Shown here: in pieces, positions 44,921 through 55,708 of the stretch
Layout of the letters: every line of letters starts with the position of its first letter
Position numbering within the stretch: the stretch's first letter is position 1
Assembly: GCF_004124315.2 (NCBI RefSeq)
Contig: NZ_CP096889.1
Coordinates: forward strand, 370,001-434,000
Reading direction: 5' to 3'
DNA length: 64,000 nucleotides
Source: Bacillus cabrialesii
Lineage (GTDB): Bacteria > Bacillota > Bacilli > Bacillales > Bacillaceae
Program-made: the position numbers and the translations under genes
The notes under the pieces: generated by a model
Database searches by the model: none
What the model was told of the DNA's origin: nothing
Seen by the model: only the letters and a program-made list of their open reading frames with translations

Positions 44921-47900
44921 ATGAGCAAAAAATCGATTCAAAAGGTGTACGCACTGACACCGATGCAGGAGGGAATGCTGTATCATGCGATGCTTGATCC
45001 GCATTCTTCCTCGTACTTCACACAATTAGAGCTTGGGATTCACGGTGCTTTTGATCTTGAAATCTTTGAGAAAAGCGTCAATGAACTGATTCGGTCATAC
45101 GATATTCTCCGTACGGTATTTGTGCACCAGCAGCTGCAAAAACCGCGTCAGGTTGTATTAGCGGAACGCAAAACAAAGGTGCACTATGAAGATATCAGCC
45201 ATACGGACGCAGACCGCCAAAAAGAGCACATTGAGCGCTATAAACAAGACGTGCAGCGCCAAGGCTTTAACCTGGCAAAAGACATATTGTTCAAGGTGGC
45301 GGTTTTCCGTCTTGGTGCAGATCAGCTGTATCTGGTCTGGAGCAATCACCATATTATGATGGACGGCTGGAGCATGGGCGTACTCATGAAAAGCCTGTTC
45401 CAAAACTACGAAGCCCTCAGAGCAGGCCGGACACCGGCAAACGGTCAGGGCAAGCCATATTCCGATTACATCAAGTGGCTTGGGAAACAGGACAATGAAG
45501 AGGCGGAGAGCTACTGGAGCGAACGCTTGGCGGATTTTGAGCAGCCGAGCGTGCTCCCGGGCCGCCTGCCTGAGAAAAAAGACGAATACGTCAATAAAGA
45601 ATATTCATTTACATGGGACGAAAAACTGGTTGCCCGCATTCAGCAAGCCGCGAACCGCCATCAAGTGACAGGGCCCAACCTGTTTCAGGCTGTTTGGGGC
45701 ATCGTGCTCAGCAAATACAACTTTACGGATGATGTGGTCTTCGGCACGGTCGTATCGGGCCGGCCGTCTGAAATCAACGGAATTGAAACGATGGCGGGGC
45801 TTTTTATCAACACCATTCCGGTGCGGGTAAAAGTTGATCGAGATGCTGCTTTCGCTGATATTTTTTCAGCTGTTCAGCAGCATGCAGTAGAGGCGGAGCG
45901 TTACGATTACGTGCCGCTCTATGAGATTCAAAAACGCTCGGCCCTTGATGGCAATCTCTTGAACCATCTGGTCGCGTTTGAAAATTATCCGCTTGACCAA
46001 GAGCTTGAAAACGGCAGCATGGAAGACCGCCTCGGGTTCTCTATCAAGGTAGAAAGCGCATTTGAACAAACGAGCTTCGATTTTAACCTGATTGTGTATC
46101 CGGGCCAAACGTGGACCGTCAAAATCAAATATAACGGAGCTGCCTTTGACTCCGCTTTTATCGAACGGACAGCGGAGCACCTCACCCGCATGATGGAAGC
46201 GGCTGTCGATCAGCCGGACGCTGTTGTGCGTGAGTACGGGCTTGTGGGAGGCGAAGAGCAGCGGCAAATTGTCGAGGTATTTAACCAGACGAAAGCCGAA
46301 CTTCCTGAAGGCATGGCCGTTCACCAAGTGTTTGAAGAGCAAGCGAAGCGGACGCCGGCGAGCACTGCCGTCGTATATGAAGGAATCGAGCTGACATATC
46401 GTGAGCTGAATACAGCGGCAAACCGTCTGGCAAGAAAGCTCATCGAACAAGGTCTGCGAAAAGGGGAAACGGCCGCGATTATGAACGATCGCTCAATAGA
46501 AACCGTTGTCGGCATGCTGGCTGTGCTAAAAGCAGGCGCCGCCTATGTGCCGCTTGATCCCGCGCTTCCTGAAGACCGTCTTCGTTTCATGGCGGAGGAC
46601 AGTTCGATTCGAATGGTATTGGCCGGAAAGACGTATGCGGAGCAGGCGCATCAGCTGCAAGTGCCGGTTCTTACACTGGACAGCGGCTTTGAAGAGAGCG
46701 AAGCGGCTGACAATCTCAATCTGCCATCCGCCTCGTCTGATTTGGCATACATCATGTACACATCCGGTTCGACTGGCAAACCGAAAGGCGTCATGATCGA
46801 ACATAAAAGCATCTTGCGCCTCGTCAAAAATGCCGGGTACGTTCCTGTCACTGAGGAAGACCGCATGGCGCAAACAGGAGCTGTCAGCTTTGATGCTGGC
46901 ACTTTCGAGGTATTCGGCGCGCTGCTGAATGGCGCAGCGCTTTATCCGGTCAAAAAAGAGACGATGCTTGATGCGAAACAATTTGCAGCATACCTGCGCG
47001 AGCAGAGAATCACGACGATGTGGCTGACTTCACCGTTATTTAACCAGCTCGCCGCAAAGGATGCTGGCATGTTCGGCACACTGCGCCATTTAATCATCGG
47101 CGGAGACGCACTCGTGCCGCATATTGTCAGCAAAGTGAGACAGGCATCACCGTCGCTTTCATTGTGGAACGGATACGGCCCGACAGAAAACACGACGTTT
47201 TCAACAACTTTTCTGATTGACCGCGAGTACAGCGGCTCTATTCCGATCGGAAAGCCTATCGGAAATTCGACTGCCTACATTATGGATGAGCAGCAGCGCC
47301 TGCAGCCAATTGGCGCGCCCGGCGAGCTTTGCGTCGGCGGAATTGGTGTAGCGCGAGGGTATGTGAATCTGCCTGAGCTGACGGAGAAGCAATTTCTCGA
47401 AGACCCGTACAGACCGGGTGAAAGGATTTATCGCACTGGCGACTTGGCAAGATGGCTGCCGGACGGCAATATCGAATTTTTAGGCAGAATCGACAACCAA
47501 GTGAAGGTACGCGGCTTCCGAATTGAGCTTGGCGAAATTGAAACAAAATTGAACATGGCAGAGCATGTGACAGAGGCTGCCGTGATCATCCGCAAGAACA
47601 AAGCAGACGAAAATGAAATCTGCGCGTACTTTACGGCGGACCGTGAAGTGTCTGTGAGCGGGCTGAGAAAAACACTGTCCCAATCTTTGCCTGACTATAT
47701 GGTTCCTGCCCATTTGATTCAGCTGGACAGCCTGCCGCTCACGCCAAACGGAAAAATCAACAAAAAAGAACTGCCTGCGCCTCAATCAGAAACCGCGCAG
47801 CCGGAGTACGCAGCGCCAGAAACAGAGAGTGAAAAGAAATTAGCGGAGATCTGGGAAGGGATACTCGGCGTCAAAGCAGGCGTTACCGATAACTTCTTTA

Positions 47901-50900
47901 TGATCGGCGGCCATTCTTTGAAAGCGATGATGATGACGGCGAAAATTCAGGAGCATTTTCATAAGGAAGTACCGATTAAAGTGCTTTTTGAAAAGCCGAC
48001 CATTCAAGAACTGGCGCTGTATTTGGAAGAGAACGAAAGCAAGGAGGAGCAGACGTTTGAACCGATCAAGCAAGCACCTTATCAGCAGCATTATCCTGTA
48101 TCCCCGGCCCAGCGGAGAATGTATATCCTCAATCAGCTTGGACAAGCAAACACAAGCTACAACGTCCCCGCTGTACTTTTGCTGGAGGGAGAAGTAGATA
48201 AAGACCGGCTTGAAAACGCGATTCAGCATTTAATCAACCGGCACGAAATCCTCCGTACATCGTTTGACATGATCGACGGAGAAGTTGTGCAAACCGTTCA
48301 TAAAAACATATCGTTCCGGCTGGAGGCTGCCAAGGGACAGGAAGAAGACGCGGAGGAAATGATCAAAGCGTTCATTCAGCCGTTTGAATTAAACCGCGCG
48401 CCGCTCGTCCGTTCGAAGCTTGTCCAGCTTGAAGAAAAACGCCACCTGCTGCTGATTGATATGCATCATATTATCACTGACGGCAGTTCAACAGGCATAC
48501 TGATCGGCGATCTTGCCAAAATGTATCAAGGCGCTGATCTAGAGCTGCCGAAAATTCACTATAAGGATTACGCTGTGTGGCACAAAGAACATGCCGATCA
48601 TCAAAAAGATGAAGCATACTGGCTCGATACCTTTAAAGGAGAGTTGCCGATTCTTGATCTGCCGACGGATTTCGAGCGTCCTGCTGAACGGAGCTTTGCG
48701 GGAGAGCGCGTGATGTTCGGGCTTGATAAGCAAATCACGGCTCAAATCAAATCACTCTTGGCAGAAACCGATACGACAATGTACATGTTTTTACTGGCGG
48801 CGTTCAATGTGCTCCTTTCTAAGTACGCGTCACAGGAGGATATCATTGTTGGTTCGCCGACTGCGGGAAGAACACATCCTGATCTGCAAGGTGTGCCGGG
48901 GATGTTTGTCAACACGGTCGCACTCAGAACGGCGCCTGTGGGGGATAAAACCTTTGCGCAATTCCTTGAAGAGGTCAAAACAGCAAGCCTTCAAGCCTTC
49001 GAGCACCAGAGCTATCCGCTTGAGGAACTGATTGAAAAACTTCCGCTTACAAGGGACACAAGCCGAAGTCCGTTGTTCAGCGTGATGTTCAACATGCAGA
49101 ACATGGAGATTCCATCATTGAGATTGGGAGATTTGAAGATTTCTTCGTATTCCATGCTTCATCACGTGGCGAAATTTGATCTCTCCTTGGAAGCAGTCGA
49201 GCGTGAAGAGGATATCGGCCTAAGCTTTGACTATGCGACTGCCTTGTTTAAGGACGAGACGATCCGCCGCTGGAGCAGCCACTTTGTCAATATTATCAAA
49301 GCAGCGGCGGCTAATCCGAACGTTCGGCTGTCTGACGCAGATTTGCTTTCACCAGCGGAAACGGCTGCTTTGCTTGAAGAAAGACATATGACGAAAATTA
49401 CTGAAGCAACCTTTGCAGCTCTTTTCGAAGAACAGGCGCAGCAAACACCTGATCATCCTGCGGTGAAGGCTGGCGGAAAACGGCTGACCTATCGCGAGCT
49501 TGATGAACAGGCGAACCAGCTGGCACATCATCTTCGCGCGCAAGGGGCGGGGAGTGAAGACATCGTCGCGATTGTCATGGAGCGGTCAGCTGAAATCATG
49601 GTCTCGATTCTCGGCGTCATGAAAGCGGGGGCGGCATTCCTGCCGATTGATCCTGATACACCTGAAGAACGAATCCGCTATTCACTAGAGGACAGCGGAG
49701 CGAAAATAGCGGTCGTGAACGAAAGAAACATGACGGCTATCGGGCGGTACGAGGGAACAATCATCAACCTTGACGACAAGGGATGGAGAAATGAGAGTAA
49801 GGAACGCCTATCACCGATCTCAGGATCCCGCAATCTTGCTTACGTCATTTATACGTCCGGTACGACCGGGAAGCCGAAGGGTGTGCAGATCGAACATCGC
49901 AATCTGACAAACTATGTTTCTTGGTTTAGTCAAGAGGCGGGCCTGACGGAAACTGATAAGTCTGTATTGCTTTCGTCTTACGCATTCGACCTGGGCTATA
50001 CGAGCATGTTCCCTGTGCTTCTGGCGGGTGGTGAGCTTCATATCGTGCAGAAGGAAACCTATACAGCGCCGGATGAAATAGGACGCTATATCAAGGAGCA
50101 CGGGATCACTTATATCAAACTGACGCCGTCTCTGTTCCATACGATGGTGAACACAGCCAGCTTTACCAAAGAGCCGCACTTTGAATCCCTGCGCTTGATT
50201 GTTTTGGGAGGAGAAAAAATCATTCCGGCTGATGTGCTCGCCTTCAGCAACGTCTATAGACATACCGAATTTATCAATCACTACGGTCCGACAGAGGCAA
50301 CGATCGGCGCCATCGCCGGACGGGTTGATCTGTCTGAACCGGACGCATTCACGAAACGCCCGACAATCGGACAGCCGATTGCGAATGCCGGCGCGCTTGT
50401 CTTAAATGAAGCATTGAAGCTCGTGCCTCCGGGAGCGAGCGGACAGCTCTATATCACGGGACAGGGGCTTGCGAGAGGTTATCTTAACAGGCCGCAGCTC
50501 ACAGCCGATCGGTTTGTAGAGAATCCATTTTCGCCGGGCAGCCTGATGTACAAAACCGGAGATGTTGTACGGAGACTTTCGGACGGTTCGCTTGAATTTA
50601 TCGGACGGGCTGATGATCAGGTGAAAATCCGCGGCTACCGCATCGAGCCGAAAGAAATTGAAACGGTCATGCTCAGCCACAGCGGAATTCAAGAAGCGGT
50701 AGTCCTAGCGGTTTCTGAGGGCGGGCTTCAAGAGCTTTGCGCGTATTATACAGCGGATCATGCCATTGAAAAAGCAGAGCTCCGGAATCAGCTTTCTCAA
50801 ACACTGCCGTCTCATATGATTCCTGCCTTCTTTGTACAGGTTGACGCCATTCCGCTGACCGCAAACGGAAAAACCGATAGAAACGCATTGCCGAAGCCGA

Positions 50901-53900
50901 ACGCGGCACAATCCGGAAGCAAGCCCTCAGCAGCACCGGAAACAGCGCTTGAGAAGAGCCTATGCCGCATTTGGCAGAAAACGCTTGGCATAGACGCGAT
51001 CGGCATTGATGACAATTTCTTCGATTTAGGCGGCCATTCATTAAAAGGAATGATGCTCATCGCCAACATTCAGGCCGAATTGGAGAAAACCGTACCGCTT
51101 AAAGCGCTGTTCGAGCAGCCGACTGTTCGCCAGCTGGCTGCTTATATGGAGGCATCGGCAGTTTCGGGCGGCCATCACGTGCTCAAACCGGCTGACAAAC
51201 AAGAGATGTATCCATTGTCATCCGCGCAGAAACGGATGTATGTACTGAATCAGCTTGACCGTCAGACGATCAGCTACAACATGCCATCTGTTCTTCTGAT
51301 GGAAGGTGAGCTTGATCTTTCGCGTCTGCGCGATTCACTCAATCATCTTGTGAACCGCCACGAGTCACTGCGGACGTCATTTACAGAAGCCAACGGTGAG
51401 CCTGTTCAGCGCATTATGGAGGAGGCGGCGATTGATCTTCATGTGTTTGAAGCGAAGGAAGACGAAGCGGATCAAAAGATCAAGGAGTTTATCCGTCCAT
51501 TCGACTTAAACGATGCACCGCTTATTCGCGCGGTTTTACTTCGAATAGAAGCGAAAAAACATTTGCTGCTTTTGGATATGCATCATATTATCGCAGACGG
51601 CGTTTCAAGAGGTATTTTTGTAAAAGAATTAGCACTGCTTTACAAAGGAGAACAGCTTCCGGAGCCGGCGCTTCATTATAAGGATTTCGCCGTTTGGCAA
51701 AATGAAGCTGAGCAAAAGGAACGGATGAAGGAGCATGAGGCGTACTGGCTTTCGGTTCTTTCAGGCGAGCTGCCGGAGCTTGATCTTCCGCTCGATTACG
51801 CCCGTCCGCCTGTACAAAGCTTTAAAGGGGATACGGTGCGTTTCCGTACGGGAAGCGAGACGGCAAAGGCGGTAGAAAAACTGCTCGCCGAAACCGGAAC
51901 GACCTTGCACATGGTGCTTCACGCTGTTTTCCACGTCTTTTTAAGCAAAATTTCCGGACAGCGGGATATCGTCATTGGCTCTGTTACCGCCGGCCGGACG
52001 AATGCCGATGTCCTAGACATGCCGGGAATGTTCGTCAATACGCTTGCCTTAAGAATGGAAGCGGAAGAACAGCACACCTTTGCAGAGCTGCTAGAGCGAG
52101 CGAAGCAGACGAACCTGTCAGCGCTTGAGCATCAGGAATACCCGTTTGAGGACCTGGTCAATCAGCTTGATCTTCCTCGGGATATGAGCCGAAATCCATT
52201 GTTTAACGTAATGGTGACGACAGAAAATCCTGATAAAGAACAGCTTACATTGCAGAATCTAAGCATTTCACCTTACGAGTCCCATCAGGGAACGTCTAAG
52301 TTTGATCTGACATTAGGCGGATTCACTGATGAAGACGGCATCGGCCTGCAGCTCGAATATGCGACTGATCTGTTCTCGAAAGAAACGGCTGAGAAGTGGA
52401 GCGAATACGTTCTGCGTTTACTAAAGGCTGTAGCGGAAAATCCGAACCAGCCGCTTTCCAGCCTGTCGCTCATCACTGAAACAGAAAAACAAACGCTTCT
52501 CGACGCATGGAAGGGCAAAACGCTGCCTGTGCCGACAGACAAAACCGTCCATCAGCTATTCGAAGAGACGGCTCTGCGCCACAAAGACCGCCCGGCTGTC
52601 ACGTATAACGGGCAGTCATGGACGTACGGCGAGCTGAATGCCAAGGCGAACCGCCTTGCCCGGATTCTGATCGACTGCGGCGTCCGTGCGGATGAGCGTG
52701 TCGGCGTTCTCACGAAGCCGTCGCTGGAAATGTCCGCCGCGGTGCTCGGCGTCTTGAAGGCGGGAGCGGCGTTTGTGCCGATTGATCCTGATTATCCGGA
52801 TCAGCGGATTGACTATATTTTACAAGACAGCGGCGCGAAGCTTCTCTTGAAGCAGGAGGGCCTTTCAGTTCCGGATAGCTTCTCGGGAGACGTCATTCTT
52901 CTCGACGGGGATCGCACGATTCTAAGCCTGCCGCTTGATGAAAACGACGAAGAAAACCCGCTTACAGCTACAAAAGCGGAGAACCTCGCGTACATGATTT
53001 ACACGTCGGGAACGACCGGACAGCCGAAGGGTGTCATGGTCGAGCACCATGCGCTTGTCAACCTGTGCTTCTGGCATCACGACGCGTTCAGCATGACAGC
53101 GGAGGACTGCAGTGCGAAGTACGCGGGCTTCGGATTCGACGCTTCCATTTGGGAGATGTTCCCGACTTGGACGATCGGCGCCGAGCTTCACGTCATTGAT
53201 GAAGCGATCCGCCTCGATATCGTCCGCCTGAATGACTATTTCGAAACGAACGGCGTGACGATTACATTCCTGCCGACGCAGCTGGCGGAACAGTTCATGG
53301 AGCTTGAGAACACATCACTGCGCGTATTGCTCACAGGCGGAGACAAGCTGAAGCGTGCGGTCAAACAGCCGTACACGCTCGTCAACAACTACGGGCCGAC
53401 AGAAAACACAGTCGTCGCTACAAGCACTGAGATCAATCCGGAGGAAGGCTCGCTTTCCATCGGGCAGGCGATCGCCAATACGAGAGTGTACATTCTCGGT
53501 GAGGGCAATCAGGTGCAGCCGGAAGGCGTAGCCGGGGAGCTTTGCGTGGCGGGACGCGGACTGGCGCGAGGCTATCTGAATCGAGAAGACGAAACCGCGA
53601 AGCGGTTTGTCGCTGATCCGTTTGTACAGGGTGAACGCATGTACCGCACCGGCGATTTGGTGAAATGGGTGAACGGCGGCATCGAATATATCGGACGGAT
53701 CGACCAGCAGGTCAAGGTCCGCGGCTACCGGATCGAGCTGTCGGAAATCGAAGTCCAGCTCGCCCAGCTTTCTGACGTTCAGGATGCGGCGGTGACAGCC
53801 GTCAAAGACAAAGGCGGCAATACAGCGATTGCGGCATATGTGACACCGGAAACAGCTGACATAGAGGCGCTCAAATCAGCACTGAAGGAAACCCTGCCGG

Positions 53901-55672
53901 ATTACATGATCCCGGCGTTCTGGGTGACGCTAAACGAGCTTCCGGTTACGGCAAACGGCAAAGTAGACCGCAAAGCCCTGCCTGAGCCGGACATCGAAGC
54001 GGGAAGCGGAGAATACAAAGCGCCGGCAACCGACATGGAAGAGCTGCTTGCAGGCATCTGGCAGGATGTGCTCGGCGTTCCGGAGATCGGTGTCAGCGAC
54101 AATTTCTTCGCAATGGGCGGAGATTCCATCAAAGGAATCCAAATGGCGAGCCGCTTGAACCAGCACGGCTGGAAGCTGGAAATGAAAGACCTCTTCCAGC
54201 ACCCGACGATCGAGGAGCTGACCCAATACGTGGAGCGTGCCGAAGGCAAACAGGCGGACCAAGGCCCGGTGGAGGGTGAAGTCATCCTGACGCCGATTCA
54301 GCGCTGGTTCTTTGAAAAGAACTTCACGAACAAGCACCACTGGAACCAATCGGTGATGCTTCACGCCGCGAAGGGCTTTGACCCTGAACGGGTGGAGAAA
54401 ACATTGCAGGCGCTGATCGAGCATCATGACGCGCTCCGCATGGTTTACCGTGAGGAGAACGGAGAGATCCTGCAAGCATATAAACCAATCAGCGAAAGCA
54501 AAGTCAGCTTTGAAATCGTGGACCTGTACGGCTCCGATAAAGACATGCTGAAAAGCCAGATCAAGATTCTAGCGGACAGGCTGCAAAGCAGTCTCGATCT
54601 CCAAAACGGACCGCTTCTCAAGGCGGAGCAATACCGGACGGAAGCTGGCGACCACCTGCTAATCGCTGTTCACCATCTCGTAGTCGACGGCGTGTCATGG
54701 CGGATTTTGCTTGAAGATTTTGCTTCAGGCTACATGCAGGCTGAGAAAGAAGGGAACATTGTCTTCCCGCAAAAAACGAACTCCTTCAAGGATTGGGCGG
54801 AAGAACTGGCGGCATTCAGTCAATCAGCGCATCTTTTACAGCAGGTTGAATACTGGTCGCAAATTGACGCTGAACAGGTTTCTCCTGTGCCGAAGGATTA
54901 CGAAACAGAGCAGCGGATCGTCAAGCATACATCAGCTGTCCTCAGTGAATTAACGGAGGAAGACACCAAACATCTCTTAACGGATGTCCATCAGCCATAT
55001 GGAACGGAAATCAATGATATTCTTCTCAGCGCGCTCGGTTTGACCATGAAGGAATGGACAGAAGGTGCCAAAATCGGCATTAACTTGGAGGGACACGGAC
55101 GGGAGGACATCATTCCGAATGTGAATATCTCCAGAACGGTCGGTTGGTTTACGGCGCAATATCCTGTTGTGCTCGACATGTCTGAAGCGGATGCATCAGC
55201 CGTGATCAAGTCAGTCAAAGAAAACCTGCGCCGCATTCCGGACAAAGGTGTAGGCTACGGCATTCTCCGTTATGTCACAGAAACAGCGGAAACAAAGGGC
55301 TTCACGCCAGAGATCAGCTTCAACTATTTGGGCCAGTTCGACAGTGAAGTGAAAACAGACTTCTTTGAGCCGTCCGCTTTCGATATGGGGCGCCAAGTAA
55401 GCGAAGAATCAGAAGCGCTGTACGCTTTAAGCTTCAGCGGCATGATCAGAAACGGCCGGTTTGTGCTTTCTTGCTCTTACAATGAGAAGGAGTTTGAAAG
55501 AGCTACGGTCGAGGAGCAAATGGAACGGTTTAAAGAAAATCTCCTGATGCTGATCCGCCATTGCACGGAAAAAGAAGACAAGGAATTCACGCCGAGCGAC
55601 TTCAGCGCCGAAGACCTTGGAATGGACGAAATGGGCGATATCTTTGACATGCTTGAGGAGAATTTAAAATAA
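44921..55672 (+). CDS. srfAB: Surfactin synthetase subunit 2 (Val-Asp-D-Leu)
   Basis: A 3583-residue, three-module synthetase. Order: condensation (HHIMMDGWS near 143), adenylation (near 609), carrier (GGHSLKAM near 990), condensation (HHIITDG near 1182), adenylation (near 1640), carrier (near 2030), condensation (HHIIADG near 2220), adenylation (near 2690), carrier (GGDSIKG near 3060) and epimerisation (HHLVVDGVSWRIL near 3250). Pocket residues read DAFWIGGTF (Val), DLTKVGHIG (Asp) and DAWFLGNVV (Leu). The N-terminus (KKSIQKVYALTPMQEGML) and the C-terminal acidic helix are the docking regions that pair it with SrfAA and SrfAC. It starts 12 bases after srfAA. comS lies inside it in another frame. 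Confidence 0.97.
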   Translation: MSKKSIQKVYALTPMQEGMLYHAMLDPHSSSYFTQLELGIHGAFDLEIFEKSVNELIRSYDILRTVFVHQQLQKPRQVVLAERKTKVHYEDISHTDADRQKEHIERYKQDVQRQGFNLAKDILFKVAVFRLGADQLYLVWSNHHIMMDGWSMGVLMKSLFQNYEALRAGRTPANGQGKPYSDYIKWLGKQDNEEAESYWSERLADFEQPSVLPGRLPEKKDEYVNKEYSFTWDEKLVARIQQAANRHQVTGPNLFQAVWGIVLSKYNFTDDVVFGTVVSGRPSEINGIETMAGLFINTIPVRVKVDRDAAFADIFSAVQQHAVEAERYDYVPLYEIQKRSALDGNLLNHLVAFENYPLDQELENGSMEDRLGFSIKVESAFEQTSFDFNLIVYPGQTWTVKIKYNGAAFDSAFIERTAEHLTRMMEAAVDQPDAVVREYGLVGGEEQRQIVEVFNQTKAELPEGMAVHQVFEEQAKRTPASTAVVYEGIELTYRELNTAANRLARKLIEQGLRKGETAAIMNDRSIETVVGMLAVLKAGAAYVPLDPALPEDRLRFMAEDSSIRMVLAGKTYAEQAHQLQVPVLTLDSGFEESEAADNLNLPSASSDLAYIMYTSGSTGKPKGVMIEHKSILRLVKNAGYVPVTEEDRMAQTGAVSFDAGTFEVFGALLNGAALYPVKKETMLDAKQFAAYLREQRITTMWLTSPLFNQLAAKDAGMFGTLRHLIIGGDALVPHIVSKVRQASPSLSLWNGYGPTENTTFSTTFLIDREYSGSIPIGKPIGNSTAYIMDEQQRLQPIGAPGELCVGGIGVARGYVNLPELTEKQFLEDPYRPGERIYRTGDLARWLPDGNIEFLGRIDNQVKVRGFRIELGEIETKLNMAEHVTEAAVIIRKNKADENEICAYFTADREVSVSGLRKTLSQSLPDYMVPAHLIQLDSLPLTPNGKINKKELPAPQSETAQPEYAAPETESEKKLAEIWEGILGVKAGVTDNFFMIGGHSLKAMMMTAKIQEHFHKEVPIKVLFEKPTIQELALYLEENESKEEQTFEPIKQAPYQQHYPVSPAQRRMYILNQLGQANTSYNVPAVLLLEGEVDKDRLENAIQHLINRHEILRTSFDMIDGEVVQTVHKNISFRLEAAKGQEEDAEEMIKAFIQPFELNRAPLVRSKLVQLEEKRHLLLIDMHHIITDGSSTGILIGDLAKMYQGADLELPKIHYKDYAVWHKEHADHQKDEAYWLDTFKGELPILDLPTDFERPAERSFAGERVMFGLDKQITAQIKSLLAETDTTMYMFLLAAFNVLLSKYASQEDIIVGSPTAGRTHPDLQGVPGMFVNTVALRTAPVGDKTFAQFLEEVKTASLQAFEHQSYPLEELIEKLPLTRDTSRSPLFSVMFNMQNMEIPSLRLGDLKISSYSMLHHVAKFDLSLEAVEREEDIGLSFDYATALFKDETIRRWSSHFVNIIKAAAANPNVRLSDADLLSPAETAALLEERHMTKITEATFAALFEEQAQQTPDHPAVKAGGKRLTYRELDEQANQLAHHLRAQGAGSEDIVAIVMERSAEIMVSILGVMKAGAAFLPIDPDTPEERIRYSLEDSGAKIAVVNERNMTAIGRYEGTIINLDDKGWRNESKERLSPISGSRNLAYVIYTSGTTGKPKGVQIEHRNLTNYVSWFSQEAGLTETDKSVLLSSYAFDLGYTSMFPVLLAGGELHIVQKETYTAPDEIGRYIKEHGITYIKLTPSLFHTMVNTASFTKEPHFESLRLIVLGGEKIIPADVLAFSNVYRHTEFINHYGPTEATIGAIAGRVDLSEPDAFTKRPTIGQPIANAGALVLNEALKLVPPGASGQLYITGQGLARGYLNRPQLTADRFVENPFSPGSLMYKTGDVVRRLSDGSLEFIGRADDQVKIRGYRIEPKEIETVMLSHSGIQEAVVLAVSEGGLQELCAYYTADHAIEKAELRNQLSQTLPSHMIPAFFVQVDAIPLTANGKTDRNALPKPNAAQSGSKPSAAPETALEKSLCRIWQKTLGIDAIGIDDNFFDLGGHSLKGMMLIANIQAELEKTVPLKALFEQPTVRQLAAYMEASAVSGGHHVLKPADKQEMYPLSSAQKRMYVLNQLDRQTISYNMPSVLLMEGELDLSRLRDSLNHLVNRHESLRTSFTEANGEPVQRIMEEAAIDLHVFEAKEDEADQKIKEFIRPFDLNDAPLIRAVLLRIEAKKHLLLLDMHHIIADGVSRGIFVKELALLYKGEQLPEPALHYKDFAVWQNEAEQKERMKEHEAYWLSVLSGELPELDLPLDYARPPVQSFKGDTVRFRTGSETAKAVEKLLAETGTTLHMVLHAVFHVFLSKISGQRDIVIGSVTAGRTNADVLDMPGMFVNTLALRMEAEEQHTFAELLERAKQTNLSALEHQEYPFEDLVNQLDLPRDMSRNPLFNVMVTTENPDKEQLTLQNLSISPYESHQGTSKFDLTLGGFTDEDGIGLQLEYATDLFSKETAEKWSEYVLRLLKAVAENPNQPLSSLSLITETEKQTLLDAWKGKTLPVPTDKTVHQLFEETALRHKDRPAVTYNGQSWTYGELNAKANRLARILIDCGVRADERVGVLTKPSLEMSAAVLGVLKAGAAFVPIDPDYPDQRIDYILQDSGAKLLLKQEGLSVPDSFSGDVILLDGDRTILSLPLDENDEENPLTATKAENLAYMIYTSGTTGQPKGVMVEHHALVNLCFWHHDAFSMTAEDCSAKYAGFGFDASIWEMFPTWTIGAELHVIDEAIRLDIVRLNDYFETNGVTITFLPTQLAEQFMELENTSLRVLLTGGDKLKRAVKQPYTLVNNYGPTENTVVATSTEINPEEGSLSIGQAIANTRVYILGEGNQVQPEGVAGELCVAGRGLARGYLNREDETAKRFVADPFVQGERMYRTGDLVKWVNGGIEYIGRIDQQVKVRGYRIELSEIEVQLAQLSDVQDAAVTAVKDKGGNTAIAAYVTPETADIEALKSALKETLPDYMIPAFWVTLNELPVTANGKVDRKALPEPDIEAGSGEYKAPATDMEELLAGIWQDVLGVPEIGVSDNFFAMGGDSIKGIQMASRLNQHGWKLEMKDLFQHPTIEELTQYVERAEGKQADQGPVEGEVILTPIQRWFFEKNFTNKHHWNQSVMLHAAKGFDPERVEKTLQALIEHHDALRMVYREENGEILQAYKPISESKVSFEIVDLYGSDKDMLKSQIKILADRLQSSLDLQNGPLLKAEQYRTEAGDHLLIAVHHLVVDGVSWRILLEDFASGYMQAEKEGNIVFPQKTNSFKDWAEELAAFSQSAHLLQQVEYWSQIDAEQVSPVPKDYETEQRIVKHTSAVLSELTEEDTKHLLTDVHQPYGTEINDILLSALGLTMKEWTEGAKIGINLEGHGREDIIPNVNISRTVGWFTAQYPVVLDMSEADASAVIKSVKENLRRIPDKGVGYGILRYVTETAETKGFTPEISFNYLGQFDSEVKTDFFEPSAFDMGRQVSEESEALYALSFSGMIRNGRFVLSCSYNEKEFERATVEEQMERFKENLLMLIRHCTEKEDKEFTPSDFSAEDLGMDEMGDIFDMLEENLK
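48057..48197 (+). CDS. comS: Competence protein ComS, embedded in srfAB
   Basis: A 46-residue peptide encoded in a different frame within srfAB (codons about 1046-1092, between carrier 1 and condensation 2). It starts at TTG with a strong AAGGAGG (48041-48047) nine bases upstream. The sequence LNRSSKHLISSIILYPRPSG... closely matches ComS of B. subtilis as I remember it, with Ser for Gly at residue 5. ComS binds MecA and frees ComK from ClpCP degradation, linking the srfA promoter (ComX/ComA quorum sensing) to competence. The residues I-I-L-Y-P-R of the MecA-binding region are intact. Confidence 0.93.
   Translation: MNRSSKHLISSIILYPRPSGECISSISLDKQTQATTSPLYFCWREK
52444..54457 (+). repeat. 2-kb near-identical module repeat, copy 2 (srfAB module 3)
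   Basis: Partner of 41677-43690. Differences cluster near the left end (11 base differences in the first 270 or so), then nearly vanish across the adenylation core. Just right of the block the two epimerisation domains diverge strongly. Confidence 0.95.
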
Positions 55673-55708
55673 AACGCAAGGGAATTACAGAAGGCGGGAG
55701 CGAAGCAT

